Assembly: GCF_003479425.1 (NCBI RefSeq)
Contig: NZ_QUHC01000001.1
Location: 930,001 to 994,000, forward strand
DNA: 64,000 nt
Source: Odoribacter sp. AF15-53
Lineage (GTDB): Bacteria > Bacteroidota > Bacteroidia > Bacteroidales > Marinifilaceae
Reading direction: 5' to 3'
Shown: in pieces, positions 36,381 through 45,113 of the stretch
How positions within the stretch are numbered: position 1 is the first letter of the stretch
Layout of the letters: each line of letters starts with the position of its first letter
Notes under the pieces: generated by a model
Databases searched by the model: none
Told to the model about the DNA's origin: nothing
What the model saw: only the letters and a program-made list of their open reading frames with translations
Position numbers and translations under genes: made by a program

Positions 36381-38222
36381 ATGAATAAATTCGGATATAG
36401 ACAAGGGATCATATCAGGGATCATGATTAGTGTATGCGTCGTATTCATTCTACGATTGTTTACTTATCAGGTGGTATCCGACAAATATAAAATCTTGGCT
36501 GAAAATAATTCCCAGCGCACGGAAACTGAATATCCGGCACGGGGGTTAATATATGATCGGAATAATAAACTCCTAGTAGATAATCAGGCAGCTTACGACC
36601 TAATGATTATACCTAATCAGGTAAAAACATTCGACACGCTGGAATTAGTTTCGATTCTTGAAATCACGCGAGAAGCACTGGACAAGAGTATCCAACGTTG
36701 TCGGACCTACTCGACTTTTAAACCTTCCATACTGGTTTCGCAAATTCCGGGTAACAAGTACGCTGTCCTTCAAGAAAAACTTTATCGTTATCCCGGTTTT
36801 TACATACAAACCAGAACGTTACGAAAATATAATGTAAACCACTCTGCCGACGTGTTCGGTTATATCAGCGAGGTAAATGCGGATCAAATAGCACAGGATA
36901 CTTGTTATGCCATGGGCGATTATATCGGGATAAGTGGTCTGGAGAAAACGTACGAGAAGCATCTTCGCGGTACAAAGGGGAAACGAATCGTGCTGGTAGA
37001 CAATAAGAACCGGATTAAAGGTTCATTCGCGGACGGGGCATACGATGAAGAAGCTATCGTGGGAGAAGATTTACATACAACCTTGGATGTTGATCTGCAA
37101 GAATATGCCTACGAGTTGATGCGTAATAAAACGGGGGGGATTGTCGCCATTGAACCCAGCACGGGTGAGATTCTGGTAAAAATGTCGAGTCCCGGTTATG
37201 ACCCACAATTAATGGTCGGTTTGGATCGGGGAAAAAATTACGCGAAATTAACGAATGATCCGTTGAGACCACTGTTTGACAGAACGACGCAGGCCCAGTA
37301 TCCTCCGGGGTCTATCTTCAAGACCGTACAAGCCCTGATCGGATTACAAACAAAAGCCATATCCCTACAAACGACATGCACGTGTAACGGGGGAGCTATT
37401 ATCGTGGGAGGAAAATTCATGAAATGCCACCATCATAGTTCTCCGGTTAATTTATTGCAATCTATAGAGAATTCATGTAATCCTTACTACGCGAATGTAT
37501 TCAAACGAATACTGGAATTACCCGAATATAAAACTGTCCGGAACGCGTACGGGGAATGGCGGAAATATGTAACATCCTTTGGATTCGGCAGCAAAATATG
37601 TCCGGATTTCTTTGAGGTTCCAGGTTCTATCCCCACGCAAGAATATTACGATAAAGTGTTTAAAACCCAAAAGTGGTATCCCTCTTACATGATATCTCTT
37701 TCAATCGGTCAGGGAGAATTGATGATCACGCCGATTCAAATGGCCAATTTGGCCGTCATCCTGGCTAATCGAGGATATTACATGACTCCTCATATTGTAA
37801 GGCCTACCGAAGATTTGGTTGCCAACCGGATCGAGAAGCACGTTATTCCTATTGACCGGAAACATTTCGACCCGATTATCGAAGGGATGCAAATGGTTAT
37901 TAAAGGAGGTACCGGACGACGGGCACAAGTGGATTCTATCACAATAGCGGGAAAAACGGGTACGGTACAGAACCCGCATGGTGATGATCACTCCGTGTTT
38001 ATCGCCTTCGCACCCGTGGAAAATCCCAAAATCGCCTTAATCGTGTATGTTGAAAAAGGAGTATGGGGATCACGTTATGCCGCTCCTATTGCCGGTTTGC
38101 TGATCGAGAAATATCTGAAAGGGAAGATTTCAGATAAAAAGAAACCGCTCGAAAAGGAAATGTTCGAAGCGAGCTTGATAGATATTATACCCAACAAAGT
38201 AAAAGAAGAGAGCAATGAATAG
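36381..38222 (+). CDS. mrdA: penicillin-binding protein 2
   Basis: 613 aa class B PBP. One N-terminal membrane helix (about 9-30), a pedestal/dimerisation domain with ARGLIYDRN and GYISEVN, and a transpeptidase domain with catalytic Ser311 in PGSIFKTVQ, SxN in IENSCNPYY, and KTGT in IAGKTGTVQNPH. It cross-links side-wall peptidoglycan in the elongasome with RodA, encoded next with an 8-bp overlap. Confidence 0.97.
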   Translation: MNKFGYRQGIISGIMISVCVVFILRLFTYQVVSDKYKILAENNSQRTETEYPARGLIYDRNNKLLVDNQAAYDLMIIPNQVKTFDTLELVSILEITREALDKSIQRCRTYSTFKPSILVSQIPGNKYAVLQEKLYRYPGFYIQTRTLRKYNVNHSADVFGYISEVNADQIAQDTCYAMGDYIGISGLEKTYEKHLRGTKGKRIVLVDNKNRIKGSFADGAYDEEAIVGEDLHTTLDVDLQEYAYELMRNKTGGIVAIEPSTGEILVKMSSPGYDPQLMVGLDRGKNYAKLTNDPLRPLFDRTTQAQYPPGSIFKTVQALIGLQTKAISLQTTCTCNGGAIIVGGKFMKCHHHSSPVNLLQSIENSCNPYYANVFKRILELPEYKTVRNAYGEWRKYVTSFGFGSKICPDFFEVPGSIPTQEYYDKVFKTQKWYPSYMISLSIGQGELMITPIQMANLAVILANRGYYMTPHIVRPTEDLVANRIEKHVIPIDRKHFDPIIEGMQMVIKGGTGRRAQVDSITIAGKTGTVQNPHGDDHSVFIAFAPVENPKIALIVYVEKGVWGSRYAAPIAGLLIEKYLKGKISDKKKPLEKEMFEASLIDIIPNKVKEESNE

Positions 38223-39639
38223 CAGATCCAATAACTTACTTGCCAATATTGATTGGATATCCATCCTATTATACATGCTGCTCGTGCTAATCGGATGGTT
38301 GAATATTTATGCCGCCGTTTACGATGAAAATCACAGTAGTATCTTTGATATATCCCAAAAATACGGAAAACAGTTGATCTGGATCGGGGCCGCATTCGTG
38401 CTTGCCTTTCTGGTTCTGCTCACGGACAGTAAATTCTTCACGACTTTCTCGATGGTGATTTATGGCATCATGATATTCCTGTTGATAGCCGTCTTGTTTT
38501 TTGGTACGGAAACCAAGGGAGCCCGTTCCTGGTTTGAAGTCGGGGATTTCCGGATACAACCCGCCGAGTTTGCCAAATTCGCGACCAACCTGGCCATTGC
38601 TTACGTCATGAGTCGCCACAATTTTAAGGTGATGCGTTTCTCCAGTCTCGTGACAATAGGCGTGATCCTGGCTCTTCCGGCGGGATTGATCATATTGCAA
38701 AACGATACGGGGTCAGCCCTGGTATATAGCAGTTTTATCCTTGTACTTTTTCGGGAAGGCCTGCACGGATCAATACTATTGCTTTGTTTTGTTGCCGCCG
38801 CCATATTTATCATGGCGTTATTATACTCCCCTTTCACGGTTTTACTCGTGATCATCGGGGGAACGTTAATCGCGTTTTATTATTACAGACATGATATCCG
38901 GGAGTTGTTCCAGATAATCTTGTTTATCGGGGGTGGATTTGCCCTTTTTGAAGGTATAAAATGGATTTTCCATTTATCTATATCCGATTACTACATGTTG
39001 TTGATTGTTTACGCAATCACCAGTATCGCGGCTATATTTCCTATTTACAAGCGAAAAATGAAGCACATGATAACGTTGCTGGCTATCTCGTGGCTTTGCG
39101 TGGGTGCCGCTCCTTCCGTGACTTACGCTTTTGATCATCTTCAACCCCATCAACAAGACCGTATCAATGAATTATTGGGTATAAAGGTGGATCCCAAGGG
39201 AACCGGGTACAATGTTACTCAATCTAAAATTGCTATTGGTTCCGGGGGATTCTTCGGAAAGGGATTTCTGGAAGGTACGCAGACCAAATTGAATTTCGTT
39301 CCGGAACAAAGTACCGACTTTATTTTCTGTACTGTCGGCGAAGAGTGGGGATTTATCGGAAGTACATTCGTGATCGTGCTATTATTGGCATTTATTTTAC
39401 GAATTATCAAGTTGGCAGAACGTCAACGCTCCAGTTTTTCCCGGATATACGGTTACGGGGTAGCCTCTATCCTATTTTTTCATCTGGCTATCAATATCGG
39501 GATGACTATAGGTATGGCACCAGTGATTGGTATACCACTCCCCTTTTTCAGTTACGGGGGATCATCCCTATGGTCTTTTACCATACTTATATTCATATTT
39601 TTAAGACTGGATGCCAATCGTTTACAAGTATTCAGATAA
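38215..39639 (+). CDS. rodA: rod-shape-determining SEDS glycosyltransferase
   Basis: 474 aa, longer than E. coli RodA (370) because of an extra hydrophobic stretch in the middle (about 180-290). SEDS features: ETKGARSWFEVGDFRIQPAE, LQNDTGSALVYSSF, a loop ending near VTQSKIAIGSGGFFGKGFLEG, FVPEQSTDFIFCTVGEEWGF and PLPFFSYGGSSL. It polymerises lipid II into glycan strands. The longer middle is usual for Bacteroidota RodA as far as I recall. Last gene of the cluster. Confidence 0.95.
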   Translation: MNSRSNNLLANIDWISILLYMLLVLIGWLNIYAAVYDENHSSIFDISQKYGKQLIWIGAAFVLAFLVLLTDSKFFTTFSMVIYGIMIFLLIAVLFFGTETKGARSWFEVGDFRIQPAEFAKFATNLAIAYVMSRHNFKVMRFSSLVTIGVILALPAGLIILQNDTGSALVYSSFILVLFREGLHGSILLLCFVAAAIFIMALLYSPFTVLLVIIGGTLIAFYYYRHDIRELFQIILFIGGGFALFEGIKWIFHLSISDYYMLLIVYAITSIAAIFPIYKRKMKHMITLLAISWLCVGAAPSVTYAFDHLQPHQQDRINELLGIKVDPKGTGYNVTQSKIAIGSGGFFGKGFLEGTQTKLNFVPEQSTDFIFCTVGEEWGFIGSTFVIVLLLAFILRIIKLAERQRSSFSRIYGYGVASILFFHLAINIGMTIGMAPVIGIPLPFFSYGGSSLWSFTILIFIFLRLDANRLQVFR

Positions 39640-39722
39640 TCGGAAAACTTTCTGAACGCTTTCCTTGTGGATTTTCAAGGATTTTAATACATTCGTTCCC
39701 AAATGAATTAAACACGATAAGG

Positions 39723-40976
39723 ATGAAGACATTAATTATAAACATCAAGCAACTCGTTCAGGTTGAGGATGAACCGCGTAAATGGGTGGCTGGAGCCGAC
39801 ATGGCAAAATTGGGAACAATCGACGATGCTTACCTCTTAATCGACGGAGATCGTATTGAAGCATTCGGTAAAATGAGCGAATTGAATCAGGAGGCGATAT
39901 ACGAGGGAACGGATACCGTGCAAGAGATTGACGCCACGGGCCGCTTGGTTCTCCCCGCTTATTGTGATTCCCACACGCATCTGGTGTACGCCGGAAGTCG
40001 TGAAATAGAATATATTGATAAAATTAAAGGACTTTCTTACGAGGAAATCGCCAAAAGAGGCGGTGGAATCCTGAACTCATCGGAACGTATCCGTAAAGCT
40101 TCGGAAGAAGAGTTATATGATTCTGCTTACGGGCGTTTGCAGGAAATCGCTTCCCTAGGAACCGGAGCCGTGGAGATCAAGAGCGGTTACGGGCTGGATA
40201 CTGAAAGCGAGCTCAAAATGTTACGGGTTATCAGACGATTAAAAGAAGAAACACCCTTGACAATTAAAGCCACGTTCCTCGGTGCACATGCCGTTCCACT
40301 GGAATATAGAGGACGTCAGACCGAATACGTGGATCTGATCATTAACGAAATGATTCCAGCCGTGGCAGGTGAAGATTTGGCCGATTATATAGACGTGTTC
40401 TGCGATAAAGGATTCTTCACGGTGGAAGACACGGACAGGATGCTGAACGCAGGAATGAAATACGGATTACGTGCGAAGATACACGCAAACGAGCTGGACT
40501 ACTCGGGTGGTATACAAGTCGGGGTGAAATATAACGCTCTCTCCGTCGATCACCTTGAATATGTCGGGGATGAAGAGATTGCCGCGTTGAAAGGAAGCGA
40601 AACCATGCCGACCGTTCTGCCGGGGGCAGCTTTCTTCCTGAATATGCCTTATTCTCCCGTGCGTAAAATGATTAACGCCGGATTGCCTGTTGCTCTGGCC
40701 TCAGATTTTAACCCAGGCTCCTCTCCTTCCGGAAATATGAAATTCGTGATGTCTCTCGGATGTGTTAATTACAAAATGCTCCCCGAAGAGGTTATCAACG
40801 CGACAACAATAAACACGGCATACGCCATGGGTGTGGAAGATGAACTGGGAAGTATTGCCGTGGGTAAGAAAGCAAATTTTTATATCACCATTCCTATCAC
40901 GGGAATCGAGTATCTGCCTTACGCTTACGGAAGCGATCTGGTTGAAACCGTATTCCTGAACGGGGAACAAATTTAA
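39723..40976 (+). CDS. hutI: imidazolonepropionase
   Basis: 417 aa from ATG 39723 (MKTLIINIKQLVQVED); the open frame reaches back into rodA and is discounted. Amidohydrolase-family metal ligands in CDSHTHLVYAGSRE, then SLGTGAVEIKSGYGLD, AKIHANELDYSGG, VDHLEYVGDEEI and ALASDFNPGSSPSGNM. It opens imidazolone propionate to formiminoglutamate in histidine degradation. The next gene takes up its product. Confidence 0.96.
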   Translation: MKTLIINIKQLVQVEDEPRKWVAGADMAKLGTIDDAYLLIDGDRIEAFGKMSELNQEAIYEGTDTVQEIDATGRLVLPAYCDSHTHLVYAGSREIEYIDKIKGLSYEEIAKRGGGILNSSERIRKASEEELYDSAYGRLQEIASLGTGAVEIKSGYGLDTESELKMLRVIRRLKEETPLTIKATFLGAHAVPLEYRGRQTEYVDLIINEMIPAVAGEDLADYIDVFCDKGFFTVEDTDRMLNAGMKYGLRAKIHANELDYSGGIQVGVKYNALSVDHLEYVGDEEIAALKGSETMPTVLPGAAFFLNMPYSPVRKMINAGLPVALASDFNPGSSPSGNMKFVMSLGCVNYKMLPEEVINATTINTAYAMGVEDELGSIAVGKKANFYITIPITGIEYLPYAYGSDLVETVFLNGEQI

Positions 40977-41045
40977 GGAAGCTATGCCCTATTCACATTA
41001 CAAAAAAATATGGATCCGGAAAGCTTACCGGATAAGGTACCCATA

Positions 41046-41093
41046 GTGATTCTGTGATTTACGATTTTGTGATTTAGTGATTACGAAATTGGC
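41046..41093 (+). repeat. short tandem TGATT-rich repeat
   Basis: Imperfect tandem units of the form TGTGATTTACGATT and TGTGATTTAGTGATTACG between hutI and ftcD. A diverged relative (GATTTATGATTTCCGATTAAGTGATT) lies near 61050-61077 upstream of pepD. The same intergenic stretch holds a near-palindrome at 41014-41033 (ATCCGG..CCGGAT) that lacks a T tract. Confidence 0.45.
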
Positions 41094-41161
41094 GGTCCGA
41101 ATTGAAAGATCGTGGGGGATTTACTTTATTTACTTTGTCAAATTACAACTTAATAATAGAT

Positions 41162-42862
41162 ATGAAAAAATTAATAGAATGCGTTCCGAATTTCAGTGAA
41201 GGGAACGATATGCACATTATAGATCAGATTACAGCAGAAATCAAGGCTGTTGAAGGGGTTAGTTTGATTGACGTGGACCCGGGAAAAGCAACGAACCGCA
41301 CGGTGGTAACCATGGTCGGTACCCCGGAAGAGGTTTGCGAAGCAGCCTTCCGTGCCGTGAAGAAAGCATCTGAATTGATTGACATGAAAAAACATAAAGG
41401 AGCACACCCCCGTTTTGGAGCAACAGACGTGTGTCCTTTGGTTCCGGTGTCTAACATCACCATGGAAGAAACCGTAGAATACGCCCGTGCTTTGGCTAAA
41501 CGTATCGGTGAAGAATTGAATATCCCCGTGTATTGCTATGAAAATGCAGCCTTCACTCCAGAAAGGAAAAACTTGGCAACTTGTCGTGCCGGAGAATATG
41601 AGGCTTTAGGCGAACGTTTGAGCAGCGAGCAATGGCACCCGGATTTCGGGCCTCGTGAATTGAACGAGTGGACGGCTAAAACGGGAGCAACTGCCGTGGG
41701 AGCCCGTAACTTCTTGGTTGCTTATAATGTAAACTTGAATAGTACCTCTACCCGTCGTGCTAATGCTATCGCTTTCGATGTACGCGAAAGAGGAAGAGCC
41801 AAAAGAGAAGGTAACCCTATTACCGGGAAGATCGTGAAAGACGAGAAGGGAAAGAACGTGATGATTCCGGGAACACTGAAATCAGTAAAAGCCATCGGTT
41901 GGTTTATCGAAGAATATGGAATCGCTCAGATTTCCATGAACTTAACAGATATTTCCGTTACCTCCGTGCATGAAGCTTTTGATGAAGTTTGTCGCAAAGC
42001 ACAGGATCGCGGAATCCGCGTAACTGGTTCTGAGTTGGTGGGAGTAATTCCGTTAAAAGCCATGTTGGATGCCGGACGTTATTTCTTGCGCAAACAACAA
42101 CGTTCTACCGGAGTTTCTGATAAAGAGTTGATCAAGATCGCCGTGAAATCCTTAGGTCTAGACGAACTTTATCCTTTTGAACCCAGAAAGAAAATTATCG
42201 AGTATATCCTGGAAGATGAAATGAATCAAGGCAAGAAATTCTTGATTGACATGAATCTCCGTGAATTTGCTGACGAAACAGCTTCCGAATCTCCCGCACC
42301 TGGAGGTGGTTCTATTTCCGCTTACATGGGAGCATTAGCCTCTTCATTGGCAACGATGGTAGCCAATCTCTCCTCTCACAAACGCGGTTGGGATGAACGT
42401 TGGGAAGAATTCAGCAATTGGGCTGAAAGAGGAAAAGCTTATCAAGTTGAATTGATCAAAATGGTTGACGAGGATACCAACGCTTTCAACCGTATCATGG
42501 ATGCTTTCGGATTACCAAAGAAGAGCGAGGAAGAAAAAGCCGCTCGTCACCAGGCTATCCAAGATGCAACCAAGTTTGCGACGGAAGTTCCGTTCAAGAC
42601 CATGATGCTTTGCTACGAGTGTATGGAAGTAGTGAAAGCGATGGCCGAAATCGGTAATCCGAATTCAGTAACCGATGCCGGGGTTGGTGCATTGGCTGCT
42701 CGTTCCGGTGTAATCGGTGCTTTCCTGAATGTAAAAATCAACGCTGCCGGCTTGGATGACAAGGAATATGCTAACGACATCATCGCCAGAGGTGAAAAAG
42801 TTGTTGAAATGGCTAAACAACTGGAAACGGATATTTTGAATATCGTGAATTCCAAGATTTGA
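41162..42862 (+). CDS. ftcD: bifunctional glutamate formimidoyltransferase/formimidoyltetrahydrofolate cyclodeaminase
   Basis: 566 aa from ATG 41162 (MKKLIECVPNFSEG). Residues 1 to about 330 are the formiminotransferase, with GAHPRFGATDVCPLVP and AVGARNFLVAYNVNL. From about 355 a cyclodeaminase domain follows, with ASESPAPGGGSISAYMGAL and SVTDAGVGALAARS. Together they move the formimino group of histidine-derived formiminoglutamate to tetrahydrofolate and deaminate it to methenyl-THF. The fused order is as in animal FTCD; Bacteroides genomes usually carry separate ftcD and fchA. No hutH or hutU is in the window. Confidence 0.96.
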   Translation: MKKLIECVPNFSEGNDMHIIDQITAEIKAVEGVSLIDVDPGKATNRTVVTMVGTPEEVCEAAFRAVKKASELIDMKKHKGAHPRFGATDVCPLVPVSNITMEETVEYARALAKRIGEELNIPVYCYENAAFTPERKNLATCRAGEYEALGERLSSEQWHPDFGPRELNEWTAKTGATAVGARNFLVAYNVNLNSTSTRRANAIAFDVRERGRAKREGNPITGKIVKDEKGKNVMIPGTLKSVKAIGWFIEEYGIAQISMNLTDISVTSVHEAFDEVCRKAQDRGIRVTGSELVGVIPLKAMLDAGRYFLRKQQRSTGVSDKELIKIAVKSLGLDELYPFEPRKKIIEYILEDEMNQGKKFLIDMNLREFADETASESPAPGGGSISAYMGALASSLATMVANLSSHKRGWDERWEEFSNWAERGKAYQVELIKMVDEDTNAFNRIMDAFGLPKKSEEEKAARHQAIQDATKFATEVPFKTMMLCYECMEVVKAMAEIGNPNSVTDAGVGALAARSGVIGAFLNVKINAAGLDDKEYANDIIARGEKVVEMAKQLETDILNIVNSKI

Positions 42863-42865
42863 TAT

Positions 42866-42923
42866 ATAGAATAAACAAAAAAAACGATCTTCCTCAGAAG
42901 ATCGTTTTTTTTGTTTATTCTAT
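42866..42923. terminator. very long perfect bidirectional terminator
   Basis: 27-bp perfect arms (42866-42892 and 42897-42923) around a CTCA loop, with GC-rich core ACGATCTTC next to an 8-A/8-T run on either side, between ftcD and a convergent lipoprotein gene. The length and perfection exceed those of the other hairpins here. Confidence 0.9.
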
Positions 42924-42928
42924 TTCAG

Positions 42929-43495
42929 TTATTTTGTCGTCACCGAAACTTTCCCAGCCTCACGTGTAATCCAAATTCCTTTTCCCGACACGTAATCATC
43001 ATTTTTGATCACGGTGGTATTATTGTAATCCAAACGAACAATATCTACACAGATACCATCTCCGCCGACACATCCCTCCCGATAAAATTTAAATTTCACC
43101 TGAATAGAGTCTATTTCTGTCTCGTTGAACACGACGTAAAGTTTCTTATCCACGTATCCTTGATTACCTGAAATACTTGTTGTCCAAAAATGCTTTCCAA
43201 CACGAGAATCATATCCTACTGTATGTTGATTGCCCTTGTAACTGTATGACTTATCTTCATCTACATTTTCCGGAACAATTTGCGGCTTCCCACCTTTCTC
43301 CTCGTAAACCATAGGTAACACACTCCCTTGTTTTAAAGATAACAGGTCATTCCCCTCCCCGTCCACGAAATAGAAAAGCCAAGGATTCGCTCTTACAAAA
43401 TAATCCCCGGTCTTCGGAATACTATCACCACTATCACTACAAGCATTTACCACAAATAACAGGCAAATGATTACGAAACAATTAATTACACGCAT
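42929..43495 (-). CDS. putative lipoprotein, unknown function
   Basis: 188 aa with SPII lipobox VNAC at residue 19, followed by SDSGDS. The mature part has beta-type segments, two nearby cysteines (EGCVGGDGICVDIV) that may form a disulfide, and a DYVSGKGIWITREAGKVSV tail. No family recognised. A minus-strand -7 box (TAGCTTTG at 43527-43520) lies 25 bp upstream of the start with no clear -33 element. Monocistronic. Confidence 0.75.
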   Translation of the reverse strand: MRVINCFVIICLLFVVNACSDSGDSIPKTGDYFVRANPWLFYFVDGEGNDLLSLKQGSVLPMVYEEKGGKPQIVPENVDEDKSYSYKGNQHTVGYDSRVGKHFWTTSISGNQGYVDKKLYVVFNETEIDSIQVKFKFYREGCVGGDGICVDIVRLDYNNTTVIKNDDYVSGKGIWITREAGKVSVTTK

Positions 43496-43591
43496 GCGCT
43501 TTGCTATTCATATTCTATGCAAAGCTAATAAAAATATTGTTATGTAGCGGGTATACACAAAATAAGAATGTTCTATAAATCAGCATACATC

Positions 43592-43681
43592 CACGCCCCC
43601 TCACCCCCTCTTTACACAGGAGGAGAAACTGTCTGGTGATCAGCTCTATCCTTGTCTAAGGGAGTTGGAGGGAGTAGTGGT
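43592..43681. repeat. family A intergenic repeat, copy 2 (diverged)
   Basis: The left part CGCCCCCTCACCCCCTCTTT then ACACAGGAGGAGA aligns with the start of the element at 20751; the right part TAAGGGAGTTGGAGGGAGTAGT aligns with its right arm at 20874. The inverted arms are kept but imperfect. Confidence 0.6.
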
Positions 43682-43724
43682 TTTTCACGCAAATAATCTT
43701 GTGAATACCTTCTATATAATTGAC

Positions 43725-44327
43725 TTACTTAAAAATCCGAATTCTATCCTCGATCGGTCTGAATTCCTTCATATCCGGTTCGTGCAAGGGAACCCCGAAA
43801 GGCATTTGTGCATTCAATATCCAATTCTCCGGTAATTTCCATTCACGAATGACCGCCTCGTCAATTAATGGATTATAATGTTGTAAAGAAGCCCCAAAAC
43901 CGGCATCTTCCAACATGGTCCACACGGCTAGTTGATGCATGGCAGAAGTTTGCTCTGACCATACCGGAAACTTCTCTTGATAAAGAGGAAATGCCTTCTG
44001 TAAACCCTTTACAATTGTTTGATCCTCAAAGAAAAGAACTGTTCCGTACCCCGCTAAAAACGATTTGTCGATCTTGTTTTCAGTGGCTTTAAAAGCTTCT
44101 TGGGAAACAATTTTCCGTAGGGTATCCTTAACAATATTCCATAATTTCACGTGTTGCTCTCCCAGCAAAAGGACCAATCTCGTGGACTGGGAATTAAAGG
44201 CTGAAGGAACATGCTTCACGGCGAATTTCACGATGTCCTCGATTTCACGATCGGAAATCGAAGATTTATTGGTAAGAGAGTAATAACTTCTTCTATGTGC
44301 TAATGCTTCTTTCAATTTTCTTTCCAT
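43725..44327 (-). CDS. nitroreductase-family protein (Frm2/HBN-like)
   Basis: 200 aa FMN-dependent oxidoreductase of the fungal nitroreductase-like subgroup: N-terminal HRRSYYSLTNKSSISD, AFNSQSTRLVLLLGEQH in the FMN-binding part, AVWTMLEDAGFGASLQHYNP and PENWILNAQMPFGVP. Members reduce nitro compounds or quinones; the native substrate is unknown. It lies 78 bp downstream of the LytTR regulator on the same strand, but TATCTTTG (minus strand, 44374-44367) may be its own -7 box, so membership of the upstream operon is unsure. Confidence 0.87.
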   Translation of the reverse strand: MERKLKEALAHRRSYYSLTNKSSISDREIEDIVKFAVKHVPSAFNSQSTRLVLLLGEQHVKLWNIVKDTLRKIVSQEAFKATENKIDKSFLAGYGTVLFFEDQTIVKGLQKAFPLYQEKFPVWSEQTSAMHQLAVWTMLEDAGFGASLQHYNPLIDEAVIREWKLPENWILNAQMPFGVPLHEPDMKEFRPIEDRIRIFK

Positions 44328-44405
44328 TATGCTATAAATTTAATTTTTATAATATACGCATTTTTTCAAAGATAGTTACTTCCCACCACCTTTTTAAAGA
44401 TAAGC

Positions 44406-45113
44406 TTATCCCATTTTCATAAAGGCATCGAAAAAAGCATCCCGGTAAGTGTTGCCAATGGCGATTTCATGCGTTCTGATAAAGATATCATTGTTGTCAA
44501 AAGAATCTATATGTATAGTATTCACGATATACGATTTATTCACCCGCAGGAAATCATGCTTGGGTAACAACTCGAATATATTCTTTAAGTTCATACGAGT
44601 AATCACACGTTGATCAGCCAATTGAATAATCACGTAATCTTTCAGCCCCTCGATAAACAAGATATCCTTGTAATAAATTCTAAAATACCTCCTCTCTGAT
44701 TTCACGAAGAAATATTCCGCGTTAACCGGTTCGATATTCTCTTTCTCCCCGGTTAATAATAGAGAATGATAAGAAGTTGCCTTGTTGACCGCCTTCATGA
44801 AACGGTCCGGATCAACGGGCTTTATCAAATAGTCGATAGCGTCCACCTCGTAACTATCTAAAGCATATTCCGTGTATGCTGTCGTGAAAATCACCAACGT
44901 TCTTTTGGATATCGTTCTGGCAAACTCGATCCCGGAAATTCCCGGCATCTGAATATCGAGAAAGATCAAATCTACCGGATGTTCTTCCATGAATTTTGAT
45001 GCGGAAAGAGCGTTATTAAACATACCGAGCAAATTTAGTTGGCTAGTATCTTTTACTAGTATTTCTATCGCTTCACGCGCTAAAGGTTCATCATCTACAA
45101 TAATACAATTCAT
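44406..45113 (-). CDS. LytTR-type response regulator
   Basis: 235 aa. Receiver domain (about 1-120) with acidic pocket VDDEP, phospho-acceptor Asp53 in LIFLDIQMPG, Thr in FTTAYTEYA and Lys in YLIKPVD. A LytTR DNA-binding domain (about 135-235) has FFVKSERRYFRIYYKDILFIEGLKDYV and HDFLRVNKSYIVN. It overlaps the kinase gene by 4 bp and is probably its phosphorylation partner. Targets unknown; the operon itself is a likely one. Confidence 0.95.
   Translation of the reverse strand: MNCIIVDDEPLAREAIEILVKDTSQLNLLGMFNNALSASKFMEEHPVDLIFLDIQMPGISGIEFARTISKRTLVIFTTAYTEYALDSYEVDAIDYLIKPVDPDRFMKAVNKATSYHSLLLTGEKENIEPVNAEYFFVKSERRYFRIYYKDILFIEGLKDYVIIQLADQRVITRMNLKNIFELLPKHDFLRVNKSYIVNTIHIDSFDNNDIFIRTHEIAIGNTYRDAFFDAFMKMG

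Noticed and set aside
39345..39722. N-terminal extension of the hutI frame by 126 codons
   Set aside because: It overlaps rodA in another frame, and the HutI family starts at the MKTLIINIK position.
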